Translations under genes and position numbers: made by a program
Assembly: GCA_024663395.1 (NCBI GenBank)
Contig: JANFAH010000061.1
Coordinates: 62,001 to 126,000 of the forward strand
Source of the DNA: Pisolithus tinctorius
Taxonomy: Eukaryota > Basidiomycota > Agaricomycetes > Boletales > Pisolithaceae
Length of the DNA: 64,000 bases
Direction: 5' to 3'
Notes under the pieces: model-generated
Seen by the model: only the letters and a program-made list of their open reading frames with translations
The model's database searches: none
Told to the model about the DNA's origin: nothing
Shown here: positions 20,915 to 32,209 of the stretch, piece by piece
How the letters are laid out: every line of letters starts with the position of its first letter
Position numbering within the stretch: position 1 is the stretch's first letter

Positions 20915-22260
20915 AATTGGGTAACAGCAAATTATTTGAGGATTTGGATGAGTGCTGGGATAAATTTGTAAAGTACACACGAACAGCATTTGGAAATGGC
21001 AGCACTGATGCTGAGTTGCCAGAAAAAGATGCCGCTCCACAGTCGTGGCTGAGAAAGAGAAATGGGAAACCTAAAACCATCCTGCTGGTCAGCGACAACG
21101 GCACGCCATACATCCCAAACATATTGGATATGTGGGCACCAAAGTTGAAGGATATCATGCGGACGTTTGTGACATTTCACTATCATATGTACAACAATAG
21201 GAGAAATACTGTTCATTGACATGCATTACAGGGAAGGCCTGTGGGAATTCACAGGTGACTGTTCCATGGAGCGCAATAACGACCAACACTGTGCTTTATA
21301 TTGCACCACAGTTTCTGCCACCTGAGGTTCCCTTCAAAGAGCCAAGCTGACTTACCCAGGATGAGTTGACAGCAATCTTGGAATGGTGGCAAGAGCAAAA
21401 AGAGTGGCATCCCAACAATATATTCAGCTTCAAGAAGTGGCAAGATGCCAGAGGGTCCCTCCAAATGCTGGTGGCAGCAGCCGACAGAGGTGGAGTGAGG
21501 ATGGGTGCAATGCAGGATTTGGACAGGACCCCAGACCACTCAGAAGGAGAAAGGACGATGGATAGAATGATGCGGGGTAGGAGGAAGCAGTGACAGCAAA
21601 CAGGTATGAAGGAATGCATCCAGAACTTAAATGTCCGGCAATATTATCTAATGGGGAACAAAGTTGTAGGGTCTGATTCAGACAATGAATCCAATCGCCA
21701 ACAAATACCATCAACATTGCCATCAAACGGAAATGATGGTACGTGTACAAGCACGATGTATGAAGATGCCACAGAGGCAGTAGCATTGCCGGACTCCCAG
21801 CGGCAGATTGCTGGATCCTGAGTGGCTGAGGGTGACACCTGCTGGCCATTTGGTAAGCCTGCAGGATCACAACAGCTGAATATTGTTAACCTTAATGGCA
21901 GATATGTTTCAGCCATTGGCAAGGAACAACCAAATGCCTGGCCACAGGTTGTGGGCAGCACCTCGAGCACTGTGCAACCTATGACAAAAGGCCACCGCCC
22001 TGATTCACCTGATTCTCTCCAGCCAGCAGAACCTTTGGCAGTGCCAACAACTATCAAGAGCACCCATAAACAGGAAGATTCAAAGTGCAAGTTGCCCATT
22101 CCATTGATGAGTCAGTACTTGTGCCATGGTTGCTGAATTGATGATTGACCTCATCTCTCAATTGTAGTACCCACGCACAGGACCAGCATAGACAATGCGA
22201 GTGGTATGCGGCAATCAAAACAGGTGCGGAAGGCACCAAAGCGGCCTGATGATGATGTTC
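20915..22260 (+). pseudogene. Conserved unknown gene, 3' part, downstream of the Gypsy insertion
   Basis: Continuation of the gene begun at 4187. From 20920 the frame reads GNSKLFEDLDECWDKFVKYT and ILLVSDNGTPYIPNIL. A likely intron follows (GTACAACAAT to GCATTACAG at about 21192-21233). The next exon reads GKACGNSQVTVPWSAIT, then QFLPPEVPFKEPS, LTQDELTAILEWWQEQKEW and NNIFSFKKWQDARG. The C-terminal part is Pro/Ser-rich and degenerate to about 22260. Function unknown. CpG dinucleotides are scarce, as in the 5' half. Confidence 0.55.
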
Positions 22261-22358
22261 CTACTCCTAGTCCCTCCAAGAAACATAGGCAATGTTAGGA
22301 TTCGTATTTTACATGGCAATGGAATGTGATACTAGATTTTGACAACCAATAGCTACAA

Positions 22359-23410
22359 TTACAATAAATCCTCATCCAGTTCCAATTCATCCTCGCCATC
22401 CCAATCGCTGGTCATCAAATCTTGTATATATTGCTGAGTCCTTGCCAGCTGCACTCTCCTTGCAAGCAACAGGCAAAATTGGATGCTTGATTCCACCAAT
22501 GTATTGCTGTAGTGGTTGTAGGCCACAATGATTGGCCCATTGGTGGTGGTGTTAAGACAGGGTGGGTGCTCATCAGCCGGTCCCGCGAGAAGAACTGCAA
22601 GCCACCGTGCTTTTTCCACTGCTGGATGATTGATATATATGTGAGGGATATCATAAACCACTTACATGTTGTAATTGGCCCTTCATCATGAATTCCTTGT
22701 ATACCCAAGTCACTGGTGAAACATTGGAGCTTGGAAAAGTGAGCTAATACACTTAATACTGGCAGCAACAAGAGATGACATGGCACTCACCAGCAGTGGC
22801 ATCGGTGGCCATAGGCTCAGGAGATGGTTGCTGTGATGTAGCCAGGATGGGCTGCGGCCTGGCAGCTGCCATACCATCTAACCGCTCATCCATACATGCA
22901 TGTTCCAGGGGAGATGGCACAGTCTGGGCAATTCATGCAGATGCTGGCAACAATCTAGGTGGGGGTGAGACTGCTGGGGAAGATGTGGGTGAATCCCAGC
23001 TGGGCACAATGGTGGCCAAGGATGGCATGGAATGACTTCCTTGCCATGACTCCCATTGTTGATCAGAAGCAGATGGCTGCACCTCCAGCAAAAGTGGTGG
23101 GGAGTCCCAAGATGGTGCAAGCATGCTGAGTGATGGCCAGGAAGGGCCAGCATTCGGCGGCATGGAGGATGATGGCGATCCTAGCTGATGGCCCCAAGCT
23201 GGGGCATTCATGGCTGCTCTGAATGGTAGAAATTCTGGTTCATCGATGGCCATATCTGTATCATCAGCACCTGGCAATACCTGAGGTTTCTTCTGCGGGG
23301 AGATGACTGGTGAAGGTTATTGACAGTTTTATGTTTTAATGACTACTTACATCAAGTGTCCAGACTGCCTGGCCTCCATCTTACTGACTTTTGCTCCATG
23401 ATACTTTGCG
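22359..23410 (-). CDS. Hypothetical gene fragments in the transposon block
   Basis: Two open stretches on the minus strand may be exons of one gene. 23277-22933 is rich in Pro/Ser with repeated (A/P)SWDSP (SMLAPSWDSPPLL, TIVPSWDSPTSSP). 22661-22359 begins VYDIPHIYINHPAVEKARW and ends in an acidic tail EDELELDEDLL. A plausible donor (GTAAGTAGTC near 23352) and acceptor (CTTCACCAG near 23310) lie upstream. No known domain. It could equally be non-coding sequence of an old transposon. Confidence 0.3.
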
Positions 23411-23617
23411 ATCTGTAGAATGTTGATAAGTTGATTGAAATATTGTTGAATTGTGTCACAATGTCAGGTTTGGCTATTTGGGCTTGTTTGTCTACCAGCC
23501 AGTGTTGATGCCAGCACAATGGTTCATGAAAATATAAAATGCAGCTGTGCTGCCAATGCAATTTTCAACTATCAATTGACTGCATCACTCTCACACCAGT
23601 ACCCAACTTCCACAAAA

Positions 23618-25342
23618 ATGTCCCAACAGGCTGAAACATCACAAACCACCACTGCTGCTTCCCCCATCACTCTCCCGCATGAAATAGTTGCTAATGCTGC
23701 AGACATTGTCATGGCAGAGCTTTTGACACTCCATGACCATAGGAACAAGCAATACTGGCAAAAAGCTATGCACATCATTTGGGAGCAGTTGGTTCATGGC
23801 CTGCTGATCTATTTTTACTCTGATATTTACAACATTCCAGACCTGTGTGTGCCCTTTGGTAGAGGAACTGCCCTCAAAATTCACCATCCCCACCCACATC
23901 ATCGCTGCTGAAATGGTTATGAGAGATCCAGTGGTGCTTACGGCAGTGAAGGAGTGGCCGGACTTTGACAAGATCAGAGACACAACAGATGCTGATGTTG
24001 TGGACCATCTGTGGTACCAGATTGGCCAGCCAGTCGACAAGGGTAAAGGGCATGCAGTTCCATTGGAACCACTTCAGATAAGTGACACTGCTGCCGCCAC
24101 TGCTGAAACTTTGGAAGAACCTCACAGCCGATCAACCAGTCATGCTGCTCCTACAGGCACTCAGCCCAGAAGTAGAAGGCCGCCAAAGCATACAAGGTCA
24201 GTGGCAGCAAGTGATGTGGACATTTCAACAGCAACTGCTGGAGCATCTGCTGGTCACAGCCACTCAATTGCAGGTCTTGCAACCCCTGCTGCTGGCTATA
24301 TACCCATTGCTGAAGAAGACCAATGCAATAGGTGCATGGAGAGAAACCTGCCATGCGCAGTCAAGCCTGGTTCTGCTTGTTGGCAGTGTAGCTGCCAGAA
24401 GTACAGGTGCAGTATCTTCGCTGGAGTGAAGGCTGTGTGGTCGCAGTCAAGGCAGCCCCACAGTCATGCTGTAACTGAGGTGCCTGATGGAGCAGTGGAA
24501 TGTCCCCAAGCTGTCACAGCCAACCGTCCCCCCAGCCAACACCATCGTCAAAGCCCTTCACCAGGGCCATCAGCTATGATATCCTTGGAACCTACCACTC
24601 CAAGCTCCCGCAGGCAAAGTAAGTCCTCCATTTCCTTCATTCCACTATTCTTATTCAAGCCTAACATAGTTTTCAATGGAGTGGTCATCGTCACTCCATC
24701 CTGGCAGCAGTCAGGTTAGCAGACATCAAGCCCAGCATCTCGGGGGGCGGCAACATCCCAAAGCTGTCTCAATACCCCATCGCGCCCAGTGACACCCAAT
24801 GCCACCCCCATGGAGTGCATGGAAGAGGAGATTGCAGCATTGCGGCAGCAGCATATGGAGACGGCACAAGATCTCCTAGATACCTGCCATGAGCTTGCCA
24901 ATACCCAATGGGCCCTTGCAGATACCCAGACTGAGTTGCAGATGCTTGCCGATGTTGTTGAGGCCTTATGGCAGCGCCTGTACCTGTTGCCACACTCCTC
25001 ACCCAATGCACCTGGACCCTCCCATCCCTCTGCTGTCAGCTTTGCAATTACGAGTCATCAAGCAGTCGTTCCCACTGATGGTGCAAGGATCCTTGACCTT
25101 GCACCCACTACGATGGTCCAGGAGGTTGCAATTGATACTGGCATCCTCCAGAGCCTCCCAGGTGATATGCTTTTAGCCCCTTCTACTTTTCTGCTGCCCA
25201 CCCACTGTTTTCCATACTCATCCACTGCTGGAGTAGGAGAAGCCCCACCCCCTATCTATGTCTCTTTGGGGGCTGTTGCCAATGATGCCGGTGGAGATGA
25301 TTCCTATGATCAGAATGCTGCTAATTGGATGGACATAGATTA
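23618..25342 (+). CDS. Zinc-cluster-like protein with C-terminal coiled coil
   Basis: Gene of a kind abundant in mushroom transposon-rich DNA. It starts MSQQAETSQTTTAA at 23618. An alpha-helical region (LPHEIVANAADIV...YNIPDLCVPF) runs to about 23860, where a frame change occurs. The frame then reads LPSKFTIPTHIIAAE and VLTAVKEWPDFDKIR. A cysteine cluster C-x2-C-x6-C-x6-C-x2-C-x6-C (CNRCMERNLPCAVKPGSACW and on) lies at about 24320-24415. After a probable intron (GTAAGTCCTC at 24619 to GGTTAG at 24718) come a coiled coil (CMEEEIAALRQQHMETAQDL) and an acidic end NWMDID at 25342. The spacing is like a fungal Zn cluster but not the strict Zn2Cys6 form. DNA binding is only a guess. Confidence 0.5.
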
Positions 25343-25639
25343 ACATGTCCATAGAATGTACTATTACTGTTTCATTGTTGCCATTCCTGAGAATGATTAT
25401 CCCCGCTCACTTTTGCTTTACATGGTGCAGATATGGTCTCTCTGGCATATGCCATCCTATTGAGTCCAGCCAGGTGACTGCCCTTGCGATTTATAAATCC
25501 ACTGGTACAGCTAAGCTAGTGCACACCAGCAGCACCCTCAAATCATGCATGATACTTTCCACATGTCCTGCACAATTGCAATGGTTTAACCCTCTGACCC
25601 AGGTTGATGCTGTGCAATCATGGCCTATGCCAGTTCATG

Positions 25640-26400
25640 CTGATGCCACCCACAAATAGCACTTGATGTTGCCCATTCTTGTCTATGCCACTCAATACTG
25701 GCGACACCTGACCCATGCCACTACCATACCCATGTATGCCACCAGATGCCATTGATACCCGCCCCCTGCTGGTACCTCATGTCCATGCCACCAGCCAATT
25801 CCTGTCTATATGGCTGCTCATTTCTGTCTATGCCACCAGATGCCATTACCCCATTCCCATATTTGCTGCCAGATGCCGCCAACACCCACCCTGTGCCGGT
25901 ACCTCATATCCATGCCATCACTCCATTCCCTTCTGTGCTGCATGATTCCACCGCATGCCGGCCATCTCACTGGCTGCCACTCAATGCTGCTGGCTTCTGC
26001 TCCAGACTAGTGATTACTGCTCCCTTCCTGCTACTGTTGTGTCATGCCGGTGAGTTCTGCTGGCAATACATGTTGCACTCTCCTCACTACCCCACCCTGT
26101 CTCTATATGCAAAACTATGCTGATGCATACTAGTGTATGTGGCCATATGCTTTTGCATCTTCACCAGCTTACCACTTATGACACTGTCAGATGCAAGAAA
26201 ATGCCACTTTTGCCTCAGTCATGCTCAGATGGTCCTTGCCACTGGTACTTGCCACTCCAGTAATCCACCTGGCATTTGGTGCAATGGCATATCATGTTTC
26301 CATGATGTGCTGGGAGTTGCTGCTGTGTGCTGCTGTATGCCCCAGACATACTGTGTTGTCATGTTGGGCTGCCCTATGTACACAATGCAGATCTAGTCTG
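25640..26400. repeat. Degenerate tandem repeat rich in ATGCCA/CCAGATGCC
   Basis: Words such as TATGCCACCAGATGCC, GGTACCTCAT and TCCATGCCA recur. For example 25739-25790 resembles 25865-25916, a period of about 126 bp. Open frames across it are a by-product of low complexity. No gene recognised. Confidence 0.45.
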
Positions 26401-26454
26401 GGCTATGCTATATATGTCCCTATGATGTGATGATATTCTATTTGAAGCCTCTCC

Positions 26455-26660
26455 ATGTGACACCTGAAAATATAATTGTAGCCAATTCTGGTGTCATGCA
26501 TGACAATACAATTGTAGCCAATCCTGAGTGACACATGACAACATAATCACAGCCGATCCCTATGTTACAGTGACAACTCATAGGTCAGCTCAACCTCCAC
26601 TGGCCCATGTCACATGACCAATTGTCAACCTCTGCTGGCCATGTCACATGGCCTAACTAG
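26455..26660. repeat. Short degenerate repeats beside the pogo relic
   Basis: ATAATTGTAGCCAATTCTG, ACAATTGTAGCCAATCCTG and ATAATCACAGCCGATCCCT follow each other at about 35-bp steps. The phrase CATGTCACATG then recurs within CTGGCCCATGTCACATGACC and CTGGCCATGTCACATGGCC. They may be subterminal repeats of the adjacent DNA transposon. Confidence 0.45.
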
Positions 26661-27057
26661 GTACATGGGCTCCAATTGGATCATTGGGTTGCCACCCACA
26701 ATTGACAAAGTTCTTGATCCCAAAGAGGAGTGAGAGATTGGAGAGTCTCAATATGCATTTGAGGGTGGAGATGCTGAAATTGTTGTGGCAGTGCAGCATG
26801 AACTTGCCATTGAGTGGGGCAAGGTTGTGGAGCTGGAGTCTGATGATGAAGATCAGCAAACTCCACTGAAACTGGATTATGCTGACCTTATTAACATGTG
26901 CAAGACAATTGAGTCAGCATGCATGCAGGTCAGTGATGCCAACTCATCATTGGATCTGGCAAGACTGCTCTGTCAGTTCCATGGTACACTTCACCACAAG
27001 GAGCTGAGAAATGCATGCACACAAACTAAACTGGAACAGTACTTTGTTAGGAAATAA
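26660..27057 (+). pseudogene. Pogo/Fot1-like (DDE_1) transposase, C-terminal remnant
   Basis: Only the C-terminal tail is left. LPPTIDKVLDPKEE is followed after a frame change by VQHELAIEWGKVVELESDDE, then LDYADLINMCKTIESAC, SSLDLARLLCQFHGTLH and TQTKLEQYFVRK. This ending (a Thr-x-Leu-x-x-[YF]-Phe motif after a helical region) is typical of basidiomycete Tigger/pogo transposases. The catalytic DDE part is absent. Confidence 0.6.
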
Positions 27058-27144
27058 TTTCACATGTTACATTTTGTCACATTTTGTCACATGCTGGTTC
27101 TGTATAATTCTCATAATGTATAAAGATTTGGCTGCACAACTAGT

Positions 27145-27245
27145 ATACATTGTTAGGAACGATGCGTGCGCGGTGACTGATGTTGGAGTAATTAGATACA
27201 ATCGGGATCGTGTACGAGGGTGCTTGGTTTAAGACTCAGTGTGCT
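27145..27245. repeat. Duplicated 101-bp end of a solo LTR (left copy)
   Basis: ATACATTGTTAGGAACGATG... to CAGTGTGCT, repeated at 28309-28409 with one difference noted (GACTGATG/GACTGACG). It contains the 5-bp target duplication TACAT plus the first 95 bp of the LTR. After the repeat the two copies diverge at once. Confidence 0.85.
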
Positions 27246-28308
27246 GCGGCAACTCCGCATGCGCGTAATATTGAAAGTTAGCCATTGCATCCTTCGGTTG
27301 CAGGGGCGTCCTCGCCATCGACGGCTTTCGACATGATAAGCACATCCGTACATCCGCAACGTCATGTAAACAACGCATCCCGCGCGGGCAAAGAATGGCC
27401 CCACTGTATTTCGCTAAATCGTATGTCTGAGGAAGACACGCCGGAGGTAACCAATTGTTTCTCAAAACAGAAAGCATCTCTGTAGTTGGAAACACATCTA
27501 CAAGATCCCTGCAGGAAACCATCTGAGCACACACAGCACAGACATCCTCCGCAAGGTGCTGTGGCGAGATGTTTTTTTGCCAATCTCGGATAATGTCAAG
27601 CTTCTCACTCATCGCGACTATCGGCGGATAACTAGATCGCACTCGTCCATCCGTTGTTGTGTGCTGCCGTCGGGCCTGCGTTTCCCCCCTCTGAATAGCC
27701 CTGACATCTGCGAGATTTCTCTCTAATGAAACCACAGGTGGAAGCGCCGGTGCAAGGCACCGTCCGCACCTTGCAGTTTTTAGCTGTCAAAACACATACA
27801 ATAGAGATGGACAACTTGTGCTACACTCGTGACCACGAAGGGCATCCATGCAGACAAGACGTCGCAAATGTTGTCGCAAAAACAAGCCGTGGTATTCCGC
27901 AATAGATTTAATAGCCTTCAACGTCAAGTAGGGGAACTGTTCCACGAACTCCCGGACAGAGGTTGCACGACAGACCAGCAGCGGTCCTCTAGGGTACACG
28001 GACCCTACGCTAAGATCATTGCGCTCTGTAATGCGCTCCAACACATACTCGCGTCGCAAAAACTCGTAGCTCATAGCAACATCATCACTGACTCCAGCGA
28101 TGTCTATACACAAGTGACGCACGTCACTGTCCATGACACGTAGCACAGTATGCCTGTAAGCAGTTTGCACGACGTTCCGAAACGTGACGTACAAACCCCA
28201 ACATTCCCAAAAACCCCCAACCCTCTCTTGCACGTGACCGGAGTTAACGGTCCGGTATGATCGTGGACGACAAAGAGTTTGCAAACCTGGGCCTAACGGC
28301 GTCCAGGA
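27246..28308 (-). pseudogene. Helitron Rep/helicase protein, N-terminal fragment (DUF6570 region)
   Basis: Minus-strand reading frames carry the beginning of a fungal Helitron protein. First, FPYLTLKAIKSIAEYHGLFL and LRGHECSTSCPSLLYVF, the short N-terminal zinc/helical motif; then, in another frame, AEDVCAVCAQMVSCRDLVD, LPQTYDLAKYSG and the CLSCRKPSMARTPLQ cysteine pair. The conserved sequence stops at the left repeat. The replication initiator and helicase domains are missing, and a frameshift lies at about 27735-27790. It is a fragment, not a mobile Helitron. Confidence 0.65.
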
Positions 28309-28314
28309 ATACAT

Positions 28315-28654
28315 TGTTAGGAACGATGCGTGCGCGGTGACTGACGTTGGAGTAATTAGATACAATCGGGATCGTGTACGAGGGTGCTTGGTTTAAGACT
28401 CAGTGTGCTCAGGCAGGGATGCGGGTCGACGAGGTGACGTTCTCGTCTCATAGGGATTCTATCCCCTGCGGTAGCTACCTTATATCTACGTCGTGTATTT
28501 GATATCTCGTCTGTTGGGGCGCGTCCGCCCCTACTCCCGCCTTTGTATTTTTCACTTTGCTTGTCCCCCTTCTTGGGGTTATGACATATATCCCGCGCTC
28601 TCTGCGCGTCATCATTTCCTTATTTGGGTGTGACGGCGGGTTGGTATTCCTACA
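28315..28654. repeat. Solo LTR (340 bp) with TACAT target duplication
   Basis: Starts TGTTAGGAACGATG and ends TTGGTATTCCTACA, TG..CA with imperfect inverted ends. TACAT is present at 28310-28314 and 28655-28659. No internal retrotransposon genes lie beside it. A 95-bp copy of its start lies at 27151-27245. Confidence 0.8.
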
Positions 28655-28660
28655 TACATT

Positions 28661-28952
28661 ATGAGAAAGTGTACTGTACCCACAGCCAATCGAGGTCGCC
28701 CTTCATCACCTGCTCGCAACTCGCCAAGATCTTCTTGTAACCGTTGCGCCGCCTGACCTCCTCCCTCTCGCCTTTTTCCATCTTCATTAGATTGGTCATC
28801 TCATCGTAGTCCACCTCGTCTTGCCAGCGATGGGACAATATTGCATAAGGTGTCTTCGCGTCATCGCATACTCCCAACACGCTACTTTTGGATATACAAG
28901 CACCTTTAATCATGTCCCTGTCGAGAACGGCTTTTACATTCAAGAGTAACAT
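28661..28952 (-). pseudogene. HET-domain gene, truncated by the solo LTR
   Basis: Start of a heterokaryon-incompatibility-type protein. MLLLNVKAVLDRD begins at 28952, and the hallmark TPYAILSHRWQDEVDYDEM is followed by NGYKKILASCEQV and GDLDWLWV, after which the family continues with DTCCID. Here the sequence runs into a possible intron donor (GTACAG) and within about 25 bp reaches the LTR. No remaining HET exon was found on the far side. Intact HET proteins trigger self/non-self cell death in filamentous fungi; this one should be dead. Confidence 0.75.
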
Positions 28953-29404
28953 CTTCGTAGGTAAAGAATAGATCATAATGTGAGTGAGTGGTCGCATAAT
29001 TTATACGTACCACTCGAACGGTGAATTCAGAACTATTAGGGGCTTGGCCACTTGAATGATGCCCAAAAAGCCCCTTATCTTAACTGAAATTGGACTACAG
29101 TTTATCGCGTGCCGATGGACGTAGGAGAAGAAAAATTAGAGGTGGTCAAAGGAATCTCGGAGCTCAACGCAAGACTGAGGTGGGGCGGTGGAGGCGAGCG
29201 AAGTGTCTTGGACGTAGGTTCGGAACCTATTCAGCAGGAGAATGCAGCGTGTTGCATTGCATCTTTCTGGGCGCGGCTCTTGAGCGCTGTCTCGCCACAT
29301 CTCGCACGAGGCCACTATACGTACACTTGCTTGCCTCCCAGTGATCAGACGCCAGTTGCTCCCAGTTGGATTCTTCCCCATAGGTCATCTGTTATGCCGC
29401 CAAG

Positions 29405-31916
29405 ATGACTCTGTCTCCACGGTTATCCCGTAAGGTTCTCGAGACTATCATTTATCTTCACAAAACTAATCGATATAAAACCCCTGTGGATAGATATCAC
29501 GTTGCGGAACGCACAAGACATCGAATCTGTTGAACTTGTAATCGACGGTATTCGACACCGAATTCCTAAACGAGAGGGAGGCATTTTTTCGCAACGTTTC
29601 GATAAACCCTTGTCAGTCTCTTTCAGCAATCCGCACCAACTTCACGTTTCGTGTCTTCGACTAATCTACGATAGAATGTTTGTAACGGAGCAACTCTCCC
29701 TCTTGGTAGGCCGAAAGAAGTCCCGCTTCGGTTTCTCTTCTCAGACAGTCTCCGAATCTATCTCGATCAGCTCTGCTGACATTCTTTCTGCATCGCAGAG
29801 GCAGAGTATTATGCGGAACTCTACTTCCGACATACTAGCAAGGATCTGGAAGAAAGGTTACAAAGTGTCCATCAAACTCGGAATTTTATCCATCACCTTC
29901 AGAGTTTTATTTTCGGCCAAACGAGCTCCGCATACACTGCCGGCTCACATGCTACTCAATGACCTGGCAGCACAAACTCCGAGGGTCTGCGGCCAAACAC
30001 TGAGGACGTTATCGAGCAGTGTCCTCGGTGAGTGCCACACGTTCACACTCCTATGGCTTTCTCATCTTTTATGACAGGTTTCGGATCTTAGTAATTGGAA
30101 AGGTATCCGTTTATTTTTACGCGATGTTGCTCAGGTGCATTCTAACCACCGTATCCTTACAGTCAGGCGTCGGGAGGACTTCTTTGATCAATCGGGTCTT
30201 CGGTGTGGAAGCTGTTGAGTAATCGAAAATCTATCTCTAACTCTGTCGTTGACGAAGGCACAGCCCACCATAAATGGTGGACGGCAGGATGCGGACATTG
30301 AGAATGAACTCACTTCGCCGCTGAATGGTCGATGTGTGGCATAACGTAGAGACAATAGCTACGATGACGTGGCGTTGTTCATTAAGGAGTGCGTGACGGA
30401 TATCAAAAATCAGTTTCACGCCGTCTGGTACGTCGTTCTGAGACAGCCACCTTGAAGGCTCTGATGGATATGATAGGTTATGTTTCCAAATACCCATTCC
30501 AAGGTACGATGGACAACTTTGACGACGCTACAGAAGCGTCTCGAAAATAAGGATGGAAGTCCTAGGGAACAGTGAGCGATTATATTGTTGTTTCGTTTCC
30601 AGCATACCAACCGCATTCAGCGCCGACGATAGTCGTATTCACAAAGCATGACCGGCTCGTGAGTTACATGGATCAGAAATTTCCTGGTGATCTTGAAGCA
30701 AAGCAACGATATCTGCAAGAGAATTGCATTCAGCCAATCCAGGACTTTACGGGAGACCGGAAAATTGCACATGTTGCGGTCAGCTGTGAGTGTTACTCCT
30801 TCGATTCCGTTCTACCGCTCAGCCCAGCGGCCACTAGCGATACCCAAGTATGGGCAGGGGCTTAAGGACCTGATAAGGCTTGCTCAGGACATGGTATCCA
30901 TGAGTTTCACCTCCCCAGGGAACACGGTATCAGCGGTGTCTTTGGCACTCGCAAATGCACAACGATTACTGCCTACATCGAAGGTTCGAACATCGATCGT
31001 GTACGCCTCATCCATTGCGATAGTACATGTCTTGAGTTACTTGTGCCAAACAGAGTAGGAAAGCGGAGTGAGTGTGGATGTCTGAAATAATTTATTGTAT
31101 CACTCATCTCTTTACGAGGATACTGGGTGCTGCAGCAAATTTCTCTGGTTATACAATGCAGGACTGCCTTCGTGTCATACACGCTGACATCGTGGCGGTC
31201 TGGAATTTCTATGATTTTTACGGAGTGAGTAATGTTACCTTACCAGTGAGTCTTACTATGACGTGCTGACATCTCCCTTGTAGCATTTGCGTAGTCCGGA
31301 ATTTCGGGGCTTGGTGATGAGCATGGTGAAGAAAGTTGAACCATTAGCCGACTTACGTGTCAGCCTTTCTCGTCGCAACACATTTCCGGAGCAAGTGCTG
31401 TTGATGGAACCCGCTGTGTGACACACTCAAAAGAATCGCTGCACGTCAAGGGAGGGGTCTCCTCCCACCACCCTAACTCCTGTAATACTGCCATTGTTGG
31501 CTGGCCTTACCTTTTTCCAGTGGTTATTTGGAACCCATCAGCGACTGTACGTGGCAATTTTGTGGTGCTTTCAGCATCAGATGACTCCCGACCTTTTAGA
31601 CAAGGCGCTCCCACGAAGTTCATGGCTTACATCGTTGATTTGACACACGTACTGGAAATACTGTTTTCACTGACAGCTGGGATCAGGACAAAAAAGGATG
31701 GCATATAAAGCCTACCTTGGATCGGAATGGATGACGCGCATCCATAGGGACCTTAGGTCTTTCCAATGTTCGACTACGGCTCGTGACGTGGTTCTCGAGA
31801 AGATTACGTCCATGATCTTTTCAGACGACGGGGAGGTTCAAGTGTCTAGGGTGATTGAAATGATTCCACAAGTCGACTTGGAGAGGGATGAAGAGTGGGG
31901 CCAACAAAGCTCCTGA
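29405..31916 (+). pseudogene. Mushroom-type P-loop GTPase, damaged
   Basis: A gene of the G-domain families expanded in Agaricomycetes. Exon 1 starts MTLSPRLS at 29405; an intron (GTAAGGTTCT to TGGATAG) leads to ITLRNAQDIESVELVIDG. The P-loop is rebuilt across a third intron (30101-30161): FRILVIGK joined to SGVGRTSLINRVFG. Later parts are DIENELTSPLNGR, DVALFIKECVTDIKNQFHAV, TIVVFTKHDRL (the NKxD-like position reads TKHD), GLKDLIRLAQD, DCLRVIHADIVAVWNF and, after an intron at about 31222-31283, SPEFRGLVMSMVKKVEPLA. The C-terminus has a hydrophobic stretch and ends at 31916. The segment that should carry the HDSxGFE (G3) motif is missing, and several stops occur at 30380-30560. Function in the family is unknown. 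Confidence 0.6.
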
Positions 31917-32209
31917 ACCCTTTGTTCCCATTTACATCATGTATTTTCCGATACCTTGCGGCTTTTCTAGTGTGTTGCATTCATGTCATTGCTATCACCT
32001 CTGTAGTTTTTCACCACACGTCATCAACTGAAATGGATTTTTTTGGCTGTACACTAGCCAAGTGATAGACCAGATAGATATTCGATGAAATGGAGATGGA
32101 GACAATAATGTACAAATCTACACACGTATACCACGCTATCGCAGTAAACCTACTGAATCACATACACCAGCTTTGATCAAAACCCGATACAAACAGTTAC
32201 GACCAATCT
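31917..32209. other. Convergent intergenic region
   Basis: About 290 bp between the ends of two convergently oriented genes. Nothing recognised apart from AT-rich sequence suited to two 3' ends. Confidence 0.5.

Noticed and set aside
27145..28654. A small two-LTR retrotransposon
   Set aside because: The left copy covers only the first 95 bp of the LTR plus the target site, and the interior is Helitron coding sequence with no gag or pol.
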